Origin: Desulfobulbaceae bacterium
GTDB taxonomy: Bacteria > Desulfobacterota > Desulfobulbia > Desulfobulbales > Desulfocapsaceae
Assembly (NCBI GenBank): GCA_003249645.1
Contig: QKIH01000081.1
Location: 1 to 43,180 of the forward strand
DNA: 43,180 nt
Direction: 5' to 3'
Positions 33,486 through 42,331 of this stretch are shown piece after piece. The notes under the pieces are model-generated. The model searched no databases and was not told the DNA's origin. It was given only the letters and a program-made list of their open reading frames with translations. Both the position numbers and the translations under genes were made by a program. Every line of letters starts with the position of its first letter. The stretch's first letter is position 1.

Positions 33486-35450
33486 ATGAGCATTGAGCTT
33501 GCCGGCAACACCCTGAATGTCAGACAGCACTCAGGGGATGTTCATGCTGTTGCACCGAAAGTTGCGGTTGAATTTTTGAAGGGAATCCTTCCCTTCAAGG
33601 ATCTTGATGAGACAACTCTGGTGAATCTTGCCAGGAACTGTCGGGTAGACTTTTTCCCTAAAGGTACCAGACTGCTGACTGCAGAAAAAACCAGTATTTC
33701 ACATCTGTATCTGATTGAGCGCGGTGGCGTAAAGGCGTTTATCAATGACAGCCATGGCAACATTGCTCTTAAAGATTACAGGGGCGTCGGAGCGTATATC
33801 GGTGCACTGGGAATTATCCGGGGTACTAAAGCCAACCTGAATATTGAAACGGTGGAAGATACGTTTTGTTATCTGATCCCGAAGGAGATATTTCTTGATC
33901 TGGTCAATAAAAATCCGGCGGTATCAACTTTTTACCTGAAAAGTTTCTCGGACATGGTCGTTAGTACGGCCTACAGTGAATTGAGAAGACAACATGCTGC
34001 CAGTAAGTCTGGTGACGATTTTTATCTCTTTACGATCACAGCGGGAGATATCGTCAAAAAGCTGCATGCGATATCATCGGATGCCCCTATTCAGGATGCT
34101 GCACGCAAAATGTCCAGGGAGGCAGTTGGTTCATTACTGGTTTATGTTCCAGAGGAACCGGGAGAATATATCGGTATCATAACTGACACCGATTTGAGGA
34201 AAAAAGTGGTCGCAACCGGACTTGACTACAGGCAGCCGGTATCGATGATCATGAGCAGCCCCTTGCTGACAGTATTATCCCAGTCAGTCTGTTTCGATGT
34301 TCTGTTGAAGATGATGTCCACAGGTATTCATCATCTTGGCGTTGAGCGGGGAGGCAGACTTGTGGGGGTGGTGACGTCCCACGATATTATGCTGCTTCAG
34401 GGGAATTCTCCCTACTATCTGTTTAAAGAAATTATTGCCCAGCGGGAAATACGAAGTCTCTATCCGTTGGCTCAAAAAATACCTGAAATAGTAAGAAATC
34501 TGATCAAGGAGGGCGGCAAGGCAGGCAATATCACCAGAATGATATCTATTCTGAACGATCATATCCTGCAAAGAATGCTGCAACTGCTTGAGAAGGAAAT
34601 GGGGCCGCCCCCGGTAGAATATTGCTGGTTGATCATGGGTTCAGAAGGTCGGAGAGAACAGACTTTCAAGACCGATCAGGATAACGCCATACTGTACACA
34701 GACCCGGAGAATGAAAAGTTAGCGTTAAAGGCAAAAAACTACTTTAGGGAATTTGCTGATCGGGCAATACACCATCTGGTGAATTGTGGATATCCGCTCT
34801 GCAAGGGCGAAATTATGGCAACCAACCCCAAGTGGTGCCAGCCCCTGTCTGTCTGGAAGGAATATTTTAAGAGGTGGGTTCTCACTCCGGACCCGGCCGA
34901 ATTACTGCATGCGACAATATTTTTCGATTTCCGCTGCGGTTTTGGCAATGAAAAGCTGGCTCATGAATTGAGAAATTATCTGAATCGGCTCGCCGGAAAA
35001 GAGGCTGTCTTCACTTTTCATCTTGGCAGGCAATGTATAGCAAACCGGGCACCGCTGTCGTTTTTCAATAATTTTATCGTTGAGAAAAACGGTGAGCATA
35101 AAAACCGGTTAAACCTCAAAACACGGGGGTTGACCCCGTTTGTTGACTTTGCCAGAGTGCTGGCATTGAAGCACGGAGTAAACGAAACCAATACCCTGGC
35201 CAGACTGGAGGCTCTGGTCAAGGAGCAGCATATCCGGGATGATTTGTATGCTGCCACAATTGAAGCCTACCAGTTACAGATGCAGCTGAGACTGGTGCAT
35301 CAGTTAACTTTGATCGAACAGGGAATCTTACCGGACAACTACATTGACCCGGCACTGCTCACCGAGCTCGAACAGCGAATGCTAAAAGACGCTTTCGGGG
35401 TCATTGAACGTGTCCAGAATTTCCTGGATAAACTTTTTCCAACGGCATGA
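33486..35450 (+). CDS. cNMP-binding / CBS / DUF294 nucleotidyltransferase-like regulator
   Basis: A 654-residue soluble protein. I chose ATG 33486 because GGAGG lies five bases upstream. Domain order: cNMP-type sensor (~30-150), a CBS pair (~190-310, including IGIITDTDLRKKVVATG and LVGVVTSHDIMLLQG), a DUF294 nucleotidyltransferase-like domain (GSEGRREQTFKTDQDNAILY, from residue 385) and a C-terminal substrate-binding helical domain. The GS...D-x-D pattern matches GlnD-type nucleotidyltransferases. The layout suggests that energy or cyclic-nucleotide status controls covalent nucleotidylation of a target. The target is unknown; Acs or the symporter are candidates by position only. The next gene begins three bases after its stop. 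Confidence 0.92.
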   Translation: MSIELAGNTLNVRQHSGDVHAVAPKVAVEFLKGILPFKDLDETTLVNLARNCRVDFFPKGTRLLTAEKTSISHLYLIERGGVKAFINDSHGNIALKDYRGVGAYIGALGIIRGTKANLNIETVEDTFCYLIPKEIFLDLVNKNPAVSTFYLKSFSDMVVSTAYSELRRQHAASKSGDDFYLFTITAGDIVKKLHAISSDAPIQDAARKMSREAVGSLLVYVPEEPGEYIGIITDTDLRKKVVATGLDYRQPVSMIMSSPLLTVLSQSVCFDVLLKMMSTGIHHLGVERGGRLVGVVTSHDIMLLQGNSPYYLFKEIIAQREIRSLYPLAQKIPEIVRNLIKEGGKAGNITRMISILNDHILQRMLQLLEKEMGPPPVEYCWLIMGSEGRREQTFKTDQDNAILYTDPENEKLALKAKNYFREFADRAIHHLVNCGYPLCKGEIMATNPKWCQPLSVWKEYFKRWVLTPDPAELLHATIFFDFRCGFGNEKLAHELRNYLNRLAGKEAVFTFHLGRQCIANRAPLSFFNNFIVEKNGEHKNRLNLKTRGLTPFVDFARVLALKHGVNETNTLARLEALVKEQHIRDDLYAATIEAYQLQMQLRLVHQLTLIEQGILPDNYIDPALLTELEQRMLKDAFGVIERVQNFLDKLFPTA

Positions 35451-35453
35451 CGA

Positions 35454-36161
35454 ATGTTCGATTATGTGCGAAGTTGGTTAAAAAAGCCTGATCAGCTTAT
35501 TTTAGATAACAGGGCGTTTTTTACATCTTTTGATCAGGGCCGGGGACTCAGTGAATATGAGTTTGTTGTTTTTGACACTGAGCTTTCCGGACTCGACAGA
35601 AAAAAAGATGAAATTGTATCCATTGGTGCAGTCCTTATTAAAGACTTGCAGATTGATCTGAGTTCGACATTTCATTGCTTTGTCAAACCGAAAAATCTGG
35701 ATCCGACGGAGGCAACGCTTATCCACAGGATAACGCCGCAGCAATTAAAAGACGCACCGACGATCGAAGAGGTACTACCCGAATTTATAGCCTTTGCAGG
35801 CCACCGCCTGCTGGTAGGGCATTATGTCGGGCTAGACATGAGTTTTCTGAACCGGGCCTGCCAGCTCTACCTTGGTGGCACCCTCGATAATCCGGGGGTT
35901 GATACCATGAGGCTGGCGCGGGGCTATAAAAGAGTGCTGCTGGGTCATTACCACGATATGAACATGACCTCAAACAGCTATAGACTCGAAGATCTCGGCA
36001 GAGAATTCAATCTCCCGCGGTTTGATCCGCATGATGCCCTGGAAGACGCGATACAGACTGCGTATCTGTTCCTCTTCCTGATAAAGAAGTTTAGAAAAGG
36101 GGGCCTGTCAACTCTGAAAGAGTTGTATCAGGCAGGGAGAACGGGAAGCTTCGCAGTATGA
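35454..36161 (+). CDS. DnaQ/Pol III epsilon-like 3'-5' exonuclease
   Basis: A 235-residue DEDDh exonuclease. Exo I is EFVVFDTELSGLDRKKDEIV with Asp41 and Glu43, Exo II is in LLVGHYVGLDMSFLNRACQ, and Exo III is in PHDALEDAIQTAYLF with the DEDDh histidine. It is longer than a bare epsilon core because of a ~35-residue N-terminal extension. It follows the DUF294 gene by three bases and precedes the symporter subunits. This DUF294-DnaQ-DUF4212-symporter order recurs in proteobacteria, suggesting a regulatory or nucleotide-processing role rather than replication proofreading. That role is inference. Confidence 0.9.
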   Translation: MFDYVRSWLKKPDQLILDNRAFFTSFDQGRGLSEYEFVVFDTELSGLDRKKDEIVSIGAVLIKDLQIDLSSTFHCFVKPKNLDPTEATLIHRITPQQLKDAPTIEEVLPEFIAFAGHRLLVGHYVGLDMSFLNRACQLYLGGTLDNPGVDTMRLARGYKRVLLGHYHDMNMTSNSYRLEDLGREFNLPRFDPHDALEDAIQTAYLFLFLIKKFRKGGLSTLKELYQAGRTGSFAV

Positions 36162-36191
36162 AGCGTTCCCATTACGTAACGGAGGAAAATT

Positions 36192-36452
36192 ATGACTGAT
36201 AGTCAGAAAAAAGCTGCCTACTGGCAAGCTAATTTAAGACTGGTTCTGATCTGCCTTATTATCTGGTTTGTCGTATCGTTCGGATTCGGCATCCTGTTGG
36301 TGGATCCTTTAAATAACATAGCAATCGGTGGATATAAACTGGGCTTCTGGTTTGCCCAGCAGGGTTCCATCTATGTATTCCTTGGCCTGATATTCTTCTA
36401 CGCAAGTCAGATGAATAAACTGGATCGAAAATTTGACGTTCATGAAGATTAA
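36192..36452 (+). CDS. DUF4212 symporter small subunit
   Basis: An 86-residue protein with two membrane spans (~15-38 and ~52-72). It matches the small-subunit family (DUF4212) found beside VC_2705-type sodium:solute symporters: KKAAYWQANLRLVLICLIIW, then GFWFAQQGSIYVFLGLIFFY. GGAGG precedes the ATG. It lies 11 bases before the large symporter subunit and is presumably part of the same complex. Confidence 0.93.
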   Translation: MTDSQKKAAYWQANLRLVLICLIIWFVVSFGFGILLVDPLNNIAIGGYKLGFWFAQQGSIYVFLGLIFFYASQMNKLDRKFDVHED

Positions 36453-36463
36453 GGGGTGATGCT

Positions 36464-38233
36464 ATGGATTTAAAAACAATGACGTATCTGGTAGTTGGGT
36501 CTACCTTCCTGTTGTATATATATATTGCTATCAAAGCCCGTGCAGCAAGTACTGCAGAATTTTATGTCGCCGGCAAAGGCGTTCATCCGGTCTTAAACGG
36601 TATGGCAACAGGAGCAGACTGGATGTCAGCTGCTTCTTTCATCTCCATGGCAGGTATTATTGCTTTTGCCGGATATGATGCCTCTGCCTATCTGATGGGC
36701 TGGACCGGCGGCTATGTTTTGCTGGCAATGCTGCTTGCGCCTTACTTACGAAAATACGGCAAGTTCACGGTTCCTGAGTTTATCGGTGATCGCTTCTATT
36801 CAAAAGCCGCCAGAATTACCGCGGTTGTCTGTCTCATCGTTGCCTCTTTGACCTATGTTATCGGTCAAATGAAGGGCATCGGTGTTGCGTTCTCAAGATT
36901 TCTTGAAGTTGATTTCTCTGTCGGTCTGGTTGCCGGTATGGTGATCGTATTTATCTATGCTGTACTCGGCGGTATGAAAGGGGTTACCTATACCCAGATT
37001 GCCCAGTACTGTGTCTTGATCTTCGCCTATACTGTTCCGGCAGTATTTATATCCCTGCAGCTTACCGGAAATCCATTTCCACAGCTTGGACTCGGTTCAA
37101 CTCTGGCGGGGGATAATACCTATCTGCTGCAGAAACTCGATACGGTCTTGATGGATTTGGGGTTTGGAGCCTATACGGCCCAGAAAGGATCTACTATTGA
37201 TATCTTTCTGCTGACCATGTCTCTTATGATCGGCACTGCCGGGCTGCCGCATGTTATTACCCGGTTCTTCACTGTACCGAAGGTTAAGGATGCAAGATCC
37301 TCTGCCGGCTGGGCACTGGTCTTTATCGCTATTCTTTACACCACCGCCCCTTCTGTTGGCGCAATGGCAAGGTTTAACCTGATTGATACCCTGCAGATTG
37401 GTAAAATCGGTTCTGCCGAAGGCAACCTGAAATATGAGGATCGTCCGCAGTGGTTTAAAAACTGGGAGACCACCGGGCTTCTCCAGTTCGAGGATAAAAA
37501 TGGTGACGGGCGAATTCAGTACTACGGTCCGGGCCTGGAAGAGAAGGCGGCAGGGTTTGGATGGAAGGGCAACGAAATGGTCAAAGTCGACCGTGATATC
37601 ATGGTACTTGCAAACCCTGAGATTGCCAACCTGCCGAACTGGGTTATTGCCCTGGTTGCTGCTGGTGGCATTGCAGCAGCACTGTCTACTGCTGCCGGTC
37701 TGCTGCTTGCTATTGCATCTTCTATTTCTCATGATTTGATGAAGGGTGTTTTTACGCCAAACATTAGCGATAAGACAGAACTGCTTGCGAGCCGGATTGC
37801 TATGGCCGGGTCCATTCTTGTCGCAGGTTATCTTGGTCTCAATCCTCCGGGATTCGCCGCCCAGGTTGTTGCACTTGCTTTCGGTCTCGCGGCAAGTTCA
37901 ATCTTTCCTGCGCTGATGCTTGGTATTTTTGATAAGCGCTGTAACCGCGTTGGCGCGATCGCCGGCATGTTGACCGGTTTGACGACAACTTTGCTGTATA
38001 TCTTCGCCTATAAAGGATTCTTTTTCATTCCTGGTACTGCGATTATGCCTGATACTGCTCAAGGCTGGATTTTCGGCATTTCTCCAGGTTCTTTCGGTGC
38101 CATTGGAGCGGTTCTCAACTTTGCAGTAGCACTGGTTGTTTCAAGAATGGGTGATGAGCCGCCGGAGCATATTCAACATCTTGTTGAAGATATCCGGGTC
38201 CCAGGTGGTGCCGGCGCTGCCATAGACCATTAA
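36464..38233 (+). CDS. Sodium:solute symporter (VC_2705-type), probable acetate/monocarboxylate uptake
   Basis: A 589-residue SSS-family transporter with about 13 hydrophobic segments. Conserved SSS stretches include EFYVAGKGVHPVLNGMATGA, KFTVPEFIGDRFYSKAARIT and AAALSTAAGLLLAIASSISH. A ~75-residue soluble insert (about 308-385) contains FEDKNGDGRIQYY, which resembles an EF-hand/dockerin calcium loop. This subfamily pairs with DUF4212 and commonly neighbours acs, so acetate or a related monocarboxylate is the likely cargo. The cargo is inferred from context. A strong terminator follows. Confidence 0.93.
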   Translation: MDLKTMTYLVVGSTFLLYIYIAIKARAASTAEFYVAGKGVHPVLNGMATGADWMSAASFISMAGIIAFAGYDASAYLMGWTGGYVLLAMLLAPYLRKYGKFTVPEFIGDRFYSKAARITAVVCLIVASLTYVIGQMKGIGVAFSRFLEVDFSVGLVAGMVIVFIYAVLGGMKGVTYTQIAQYCVLIFAYTVPAVFISLQLTGNPFPQLGLGSTLAGDNTYLLQKLDTVLMDLGFGAYTAQKGSTIDIFLLTMSLMIGTAGLPHVITRFFTVPKVKDARSSAGWALVFIAILYTTAPSVGAMARFNLIDTLQIGKIGSAEGNLKYEDRPQWFKNWETTGLLQFEDKNGDGRIQYYGPGLEEKAAGFGWKGNEMVKVDRDIMVLANPEIANLPNWVIALVAAGGIAAALSTAAGLLLAIASSISHDLMKGVFTPNISDKTELLASRIAMAGSILVAGYLGLNPPGFAAQVVALAFGLAASSIFPALMLGIFDKRCNRVGAIAGMLTGLTTTLLYIFAYKGFFFIPGTAIMPDTAQGWIFGISPGSFGAIGAVLNFAVALVVSRMGDEPPEHIQHLVEDIRVPGGAGAAIDH

Positions 38234-38247
38234 TCCCAGTTTCATTT

Positions 38248-38299
38248 AAAGTCATAAACAGCAATCGATTCCAGAAAGCTGTTTATGACTTTTCTTTTT
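38248..38299 (+). terminator. Intrinsic terminator after the symporter
   Basis: Perfect 15-base arms AAAGTCATAAACAGC (38248-38262) and GCTGTTTATGACTTT (38278-38292) followed by a T-rich tail. It closes the acs-symporter module. Confidence 0.92.
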
Positions 38300-38392
38300 C
38301 TTCTCCCAAGCTCTGAAACAATATCTTCTTGAATCTCCATGATAAACAGTGTTATTGGTTGTGTTGTTTTTATTTTAAGATGAGGACGTATT

Positions 38393-38971
38393 ATGCTCTG
38401 TAAAGCTGAAGATATACTTTTTCTGGATCGTAGCCAGTTTTGTCTCCATGTTGTTGATTCACAGGAAAAATTGATGGCCCATATTTATGAGGCTAATAAA
38501 ATTTTGGATGTTATGGCGCAGATGGTTGATTGTGCGAAAATTCTTGAAATTCCAGCTGTTGCCAGCACCCAGTATGTAAAAGGGCTGGGAGTTTATCCGG
38601 CTGAGCTGGAAAATAAATCTTCCTGGATAAAGAGGATTGACAAGATTGAATTCAATTGTCTTGCTTCCAGGGAGACCGCTGGTTATTATGATGCGGTTTT
38701 AAAAAATGTAAGAGTAGCTGTCCTGATCGGTGTTGAAACCCATATCTGTATCACGCAGACTGCATGCGGGCTGCTGAAAAGAAATATTCTGCCCTGGATT
38801 GTGGTGGATGGGGTTTCTTCGAGAAAAAGAGAAGATCATAAGGCTGGCCTGAAATATCTGCGTGATCTTGGCTGTGCCGTAGGACCGGCTGAAACAATAA
38901 TATATAAATGGCTTGGTAAGGCAGGGACTCCTGAATTCAAGAGTGTCCTGCCGCTGATTACCGGCAGGTAA
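38393..38971 (+). CDS. Isochorismatase-family cysteine hydrolase
   Basis: A 192-residue cysteine hydrolase. The catalytic triad is visible as Asp22 (HVVDSQEKLM), Lys84 (RIDKIEFNC) and Cys119 (IGVETHICITQTA). This layout is of the single-domain YcaC/nicotinamidase-like branch, so true isochorismate hydrolysis is unlikely and the substrate is unknown. GAGGACG lies before the ATG. It precedes alaS by 27 bases, and the two may share a message. Confidence 0.88.
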   Translation: MLCKAEDILFLDRSQFCLHVVDSQEKLMAHIYEANKILDVMAQMVDCAKILEIPAVASTQYVKGLGVYPAELENKSSWIKRIDKIEFNCLASRETAGYYDAVLKNVRVAVLIGVETHICITQTACGLLKRNILPWIVVDGVSSRKREDHKAGLKYLRDLGCAVGPAETIIYKWLGKAGTPEFKSVLPLITGR

Positions 38972-38998
38972 AATAAGACGCAGCAACTGGATAATAAA

Positions 38999-41638
38999 AT
39001 GAAGGGAAATGAAATTCGGTCAAAGTTTTTAGAGTATTTCAAAGAAAAAGGACATACGGTGGTTGAGAGTTCCTCTCTGGTGCCGCATGATGATCCGACT
39101 TTGTTATTTACCAATGCCGGTATGGTGCAGTTCAAGACTGTATTCATGGGCGAAGACAAAAGAGATTACGTACGAGCGACAACCTCTCAGCGCTGTGTCC
39201 GGGCCGGTGGAAAGCATAATGACCTGGAAAACGTCGGTTATACCGCGAGACATCATACCTTTTTTGAGATGCTCGGCAATTTTTCCTTCGGCGATTATTT
39301 TAAAGAAGATGCTATCCGGTTCGCCTGGGAATTTCTTACCAAAGAACTCGGCCTGCCGCCTGAAAAATTATGGGTTTCAATTTTTGAGGACGATGATGAG
39401 GCCTACGGTCTGTGGGAGAATATTGATGACCTCCCGAAAGGACGTATAGTCAGACTTGGTGAAAAGGATAATTTCTGGGCCATGGGTGACACCGGACCGT
39501 GCGGTCCGTGTTCTGAGATCCATATAGATCAGGGAGCTGAAGTAGGCTGTGGCCGTCCTGACTGTGCTCTTGGATGTGACTGTGATCGTTATCTGGAATT
39601 GTGGAACCTTGTTTTCATGCAGTTCAATCGTTCCGAAGACGGAACCATGACGCCGCTGCCGAAACCATCCATTGATACCGGAATGGGACTTGAGCGGGTA
39701 GCCGCAGTTCTCCAGGGAAAATACAGCAACTACGATTCTGATCTGTTTTTGCCTGTTATTAATGCGCTTGAAAAACTTGCTGCAAAAACCTACAAAGATA
39801 ATGAGGCAGATGATACTGCTATGAGGGTTATAGCCGATCATTCCAGAGCGACTGCTTTTCTTGTAGCTGATGGTGTCTTGCCCTCAAACGAAGGCCGGGG
39901 CTATGTTCTCAGGCGTATTATGCGTCGTGCCATTCGCTACGGGAAGAAGCTTGGTCTTGATAAACCGTTCATGGATACAGTGACTGCTGTCGTTGTTGAA
40001 GAAATGGGGCATGCCTATAAACAGCTGACTGACGCACGCGAACTGCTCGTAAAAGTTGTTACCAATGAAGAAGAACGTTTTCGTGAGACATTGGAACACG
40101 GCCTTACCATGCTCGATACTGAAATAGATAGAATCGGCAACGGAGGCATTATCGGTGGTGACTTTATCTTCAGACTTTATGATACTTACGGTTTTCCGTT
40201 TGATATCGTTCGAGATGTAGCCCTTGAAAGAAATGTTGGTTTTGATGAGGCTGGTTTCCAGCAGGCGATGGAAAACCAGCGGCAGAAATCCAGGGCCTCA
40301 CAAAAAGGTGAAGGCGTTAAGCTTCTTGAAGAAGGTGTCAAACAGGTTATTGCAGGGAATGCAAAATCAAAATTCATCGGATATGACGCGCTTTCAGTCG
40401 AGACGACTGTGGCTGCTTTATTATCTGATTCCGGTTCAATGGTTGAATCACTGAACACCGGGGACTTGGGCAGATTGTTTGTTCCTGTTACACCTTTCTA
40501 TGCCGAGTCGGGAGGTCAGAGTGGTGATAAGGGAAGTGTCGTCTGGGATGGCGGCAGCGGGTATATTACCGATACCCAGACACAGGGAGACGGTTATGTA
40601 TTTCATACCGTTGAAATAGAGGCGGGAATGCTTGCAGTTGGTACAGAGGTTGAGCTGGAAGTGAGCACCGATCTGCGTGATGACAGTGCGTCAAATCATA
40701 CTGCGACCCACTTGCTGCAGGCAGCACTGCGTGAGGTTTTAGGTGATCATGTAAAACAGTCTGGCTCATTGGTGGGGCCATCAAGACTCCGTTTTGATTT
40801 TACCCATTTTTCACCAATCACAGCTAAAGAAATTGCTGCGATTGAAAATCTTGTCAACGATCAGATTCGTCAAAACCGTCTGCTTGATGTCAGCTATCTT
40901 GCTAAAGAAGAAGCTCTTGCTCAGGGAGCAACTGCGCTCTTTGGTGAAAAATATGCTGATGAGGTTCGGGTTGTAACCATTGGCGAGTTCAGCCAGGAGC
41001 TTTGCGGTGGTACCCATGTTGCTGCAACAGGGGATATCGGTGTCTTCAAAATTCTCTCTGAATCCGGTATTGCAGCAGGCGTAAGGCGTATTGAAGCGAT
41101 TGCGGGAAGAGCAGCCTTTGAATTCTTTCAGCAGATATCAGTGCGTGAAGACGCTTTGTGCTCAATACTTAATGCCAAAGGGGAAAATCTGGTAGATAAG
41201 GTTGAACACCTGTTAGCTGTTCAAAAAGATTTGGAAAAACAGATTGCTTCACTTTCAGCAGAGCTTGCCAGCTCTGACCTTGATTCTCTTATCAGCGGCG
41301 CTGTTGATGTGAATGGCATTAAAGTTGTTGCTGCAGAGATCCCACTGGACAGCCCGAAAACTCTTCGCGATGTCGGTGACAAGGTGAGAGATTCTCTTGA
41401 TTCCGGCGTCGCCGTAATTGGCGGTGTTATTAAAGATAAGGTGGCGCTGCTTGCACTTGTCAGCAACGATCTCACCTCTAAAATAAAGGCCGGAGACATT
41501 GTCAATCAGGTTGCTGCCATTGTCGGGGGCAAGGGTGGTGGACGGGCTGACATGGCCCAGGCAGGTGGAACAATGACTGATAAGTTGCCGGAGGCTATCG
41601 GTAAGGTAAAAGACATCGTTGAAAAGCTTATTGGATAA
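38999..41638 (+). CDS. alaS: Alanyl-tRNA synthetase
   Basis: An 879-residue class II synthetase. The N-terminal catalytic core has VPHDDPTLLFTNAGMVQFK and RCVRAGGKHNDLENVG (motif region), then GDTGPCGPCSEIHID. The editing domain has SNHTATHLLQAAL and the zinc/Cys site ELCGGTHV. The C-terminal DHHA1 domain ends with GKGGGRADMAQAGG. Length is standard. The ribosome site is weak. It follows the isochorismatase-like gene and is followed by a 267-base spacer before the ATP synthase genes. Confidence 0.99.
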   Translation: MKGNEIRSKFLEYFKEKGHTVVESSSLVPHDDPTLLFTNAGMVQFKTVFMGEDKRDYVRATTSQRCVRAGGKHNDLENVGYTARHHTFFEMLGNFSFGDYFKEDAIRFAWEFLTKELGLPPEKLWVSIFEDDDEAYGLWENIDDLPKGRIVRLGEKDNFWAMGDTGPCGPCSEIHIDQGAEVGCGRPDCALGCDCDRYLELWNLVFMQFNRSEDGTMTPLPKPSIDTGMGLERVAAVLQGKYSNYDSDLFLPVINALEKLAAKTYKDNEADDTAMRVIADHSRATAFLVADGVLPSNEGRGYVLRRIMRRAIRYGKKLGLDKPFMDTVTAVVVEEMGHAYKQLTDARELLVKVVTNEEERFRETLEHGLTMLDTEIDRIGNGGIIGGDFIFRLYDTYGFPFDIVRDVALERNVGFDEAGFQQAMENQRQKSRASQKGEGVKLLEEGVKQVIAGNAKSKFIGYDALSVETTVAALLSDSGSMVESLNTGDLGRLFVPVTPFYAESGGQSGDKGSVVWDGGSGYITDTQTQGDGYVFHTVEIEAGMLAVGTEVELEVSTDLRDDSASNHTATHLLQAALREVLGDHVKQSGSLVGPSRLRFDFTHFSPITAKEIAAIENLVNDQIRQNRLLDVSYLAKEEALAQGATALFGEKYADEVRVVTIGEFSQELCGGTHVAATGDIGVFKILSESGIAAGVRRIEAIAGRAAFEFFQQISVREDALCSILNAKGENLVDKVEHLLAVQKDLEKQIASLSAELASSDLDSLISGAVDVNGIKVVAAEIPLDSPKTLRDVGDKVRDSLDSGVAVIGGVIKDKVALLALVSNDLTSKIKAGDIVNQVAAIVGGKGGGRADMAQAGGTMTDKLPEAIGKVKDIVEKLIG

Positions 41639-41731
41639 TAATTCTTAAATAGTCCTGAAAGTGAAATAATTTCGGCTTGGTCCGGATTGTTTAAGAAAAA
41701 ATGAAGTATTAAGGGAAACTACGACCTCAGA

Positions 41732-41776
41732 GTTTTACTATAAAGTGGTTGACATGGGTGTGGTTTTACAGTAAAG
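41732..41776 (+). promoter_or_regulatory. Promoter region with paired TTTAC-N-GTAAA-like elements ahead of the atp operon
   Basis: Two near-identical 14-mers, GTTTTACTATAAAG (41732-41745) and GTTTTACAGTAAAG (41763-41776), start 31 bases apart (about three helical turns). Each contains a TTTAC-N-GTAAA palindrome, imperfect in the first copy. A perfect TTGACA (41749-41754) lies between them, with a weak -10 (TAAAGA, 41772-41777) inside the second. This is a plausible repressor/activator-controlled promoter for atpF', atpF and atpH. Confidence 0.45.
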
Positions 41777-41843
41777 ATTTTTTGCTGTTACGTATGGTTT
41801 AGCAGTCTATTCGCCATACCTTTACTCAAATTGCGGTCTACAT

Positions 41844-41855
41844 TCACACGTGTGA
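41844..41855. promoter_or_regulatory. 12-bp perfect palindrome in the atp operon leader
   Basis: TCACACGTGTGA, about 50 bases before the b' start and downstream of the candidate promoter. It could be a regulator site; it is not the CRP consensus, where the half-sites face the other way with a six-base gap. Confidence 0.4.
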
Positions 41856-41905
41856 GTGTTAAATATTTTTAGTTTTTTAAGTTTCAGGAATCAGGAGCGT
41901 GCCAC

Positions 41906-42331
41906 ATGATTGATATGGATATCACACTGGTGATTCAGATCATCAACATGATCGTCCTCATGTTCTTCCTGAACAGTGTTTTGTATAAACCTGTTCGAGA
42001 GGTACTGAAAAAGAGGGCCGAGAAGTTGGCCGGAATGCAGGGGGAAATCTCAAAGTTTGAGAAAAACGCCCAGCTCCGCCAAGAAGAGGTTGATGCGAAG
42101 ATGGCGAAAGCATCTGGGAAAGCCAAGGCTGCACTTGACTCCGCAAGAGCTGATGCGCAGGCGGCAGGAGCTGAAAAGCTCGCCGACATTAAAGCAAAAG
42201 CTGATGCGGAAAAAGAGAAGCAGATGGCGGACATTAAGGCTCAGCTTGCAGGGGCTACCTCACAGCTTCAAGGCAGCCTTAATGACTTTGCTACCCAAAT
42301 GGCCAGCAAAATTCTGGGGAGGAGTTTGTAA
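41906..42331 (+). CDS. atpF': ATP synthase Fo subunit b'
   Basis: A 141-residue peripheral-stalk subunit. A single N-terminal membrane span (~6-26, LVIQIINMIVLMFFLNSVLY) is followed by YKPVREVLKKRAEKL and a long Ala/Lys/Glu-rich coiled coil with no breaks. It carries no signal peptide, unlike the next gene. Two consecutive b-type genes indicate a b'/b heterodimer as in photosynthetic and many delta-proteobacterial enzymes. GGAG lies in the leader upstream of the ATG. Its stop directly abuts the atpF start. Confidence 0.9.
   Translation: MIDMDITLVIQIINMIVLMFFLNSVLYKPVREVLKKRAEKLAGMQGEISKFEKNAQLRQEEVDAKMAKASGKAKAALDSARADAQAAGAEKLADIKAKADAEKEKQMADIKAQLAGATSQLQGSLNDFATQMASKILGRSL

Noticed and set aside
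37097..37732. 211-codon minus-strand frame opposite the symporter
   Set aside because: Antisense shadow of the symporter gene, which has complete family motifs.
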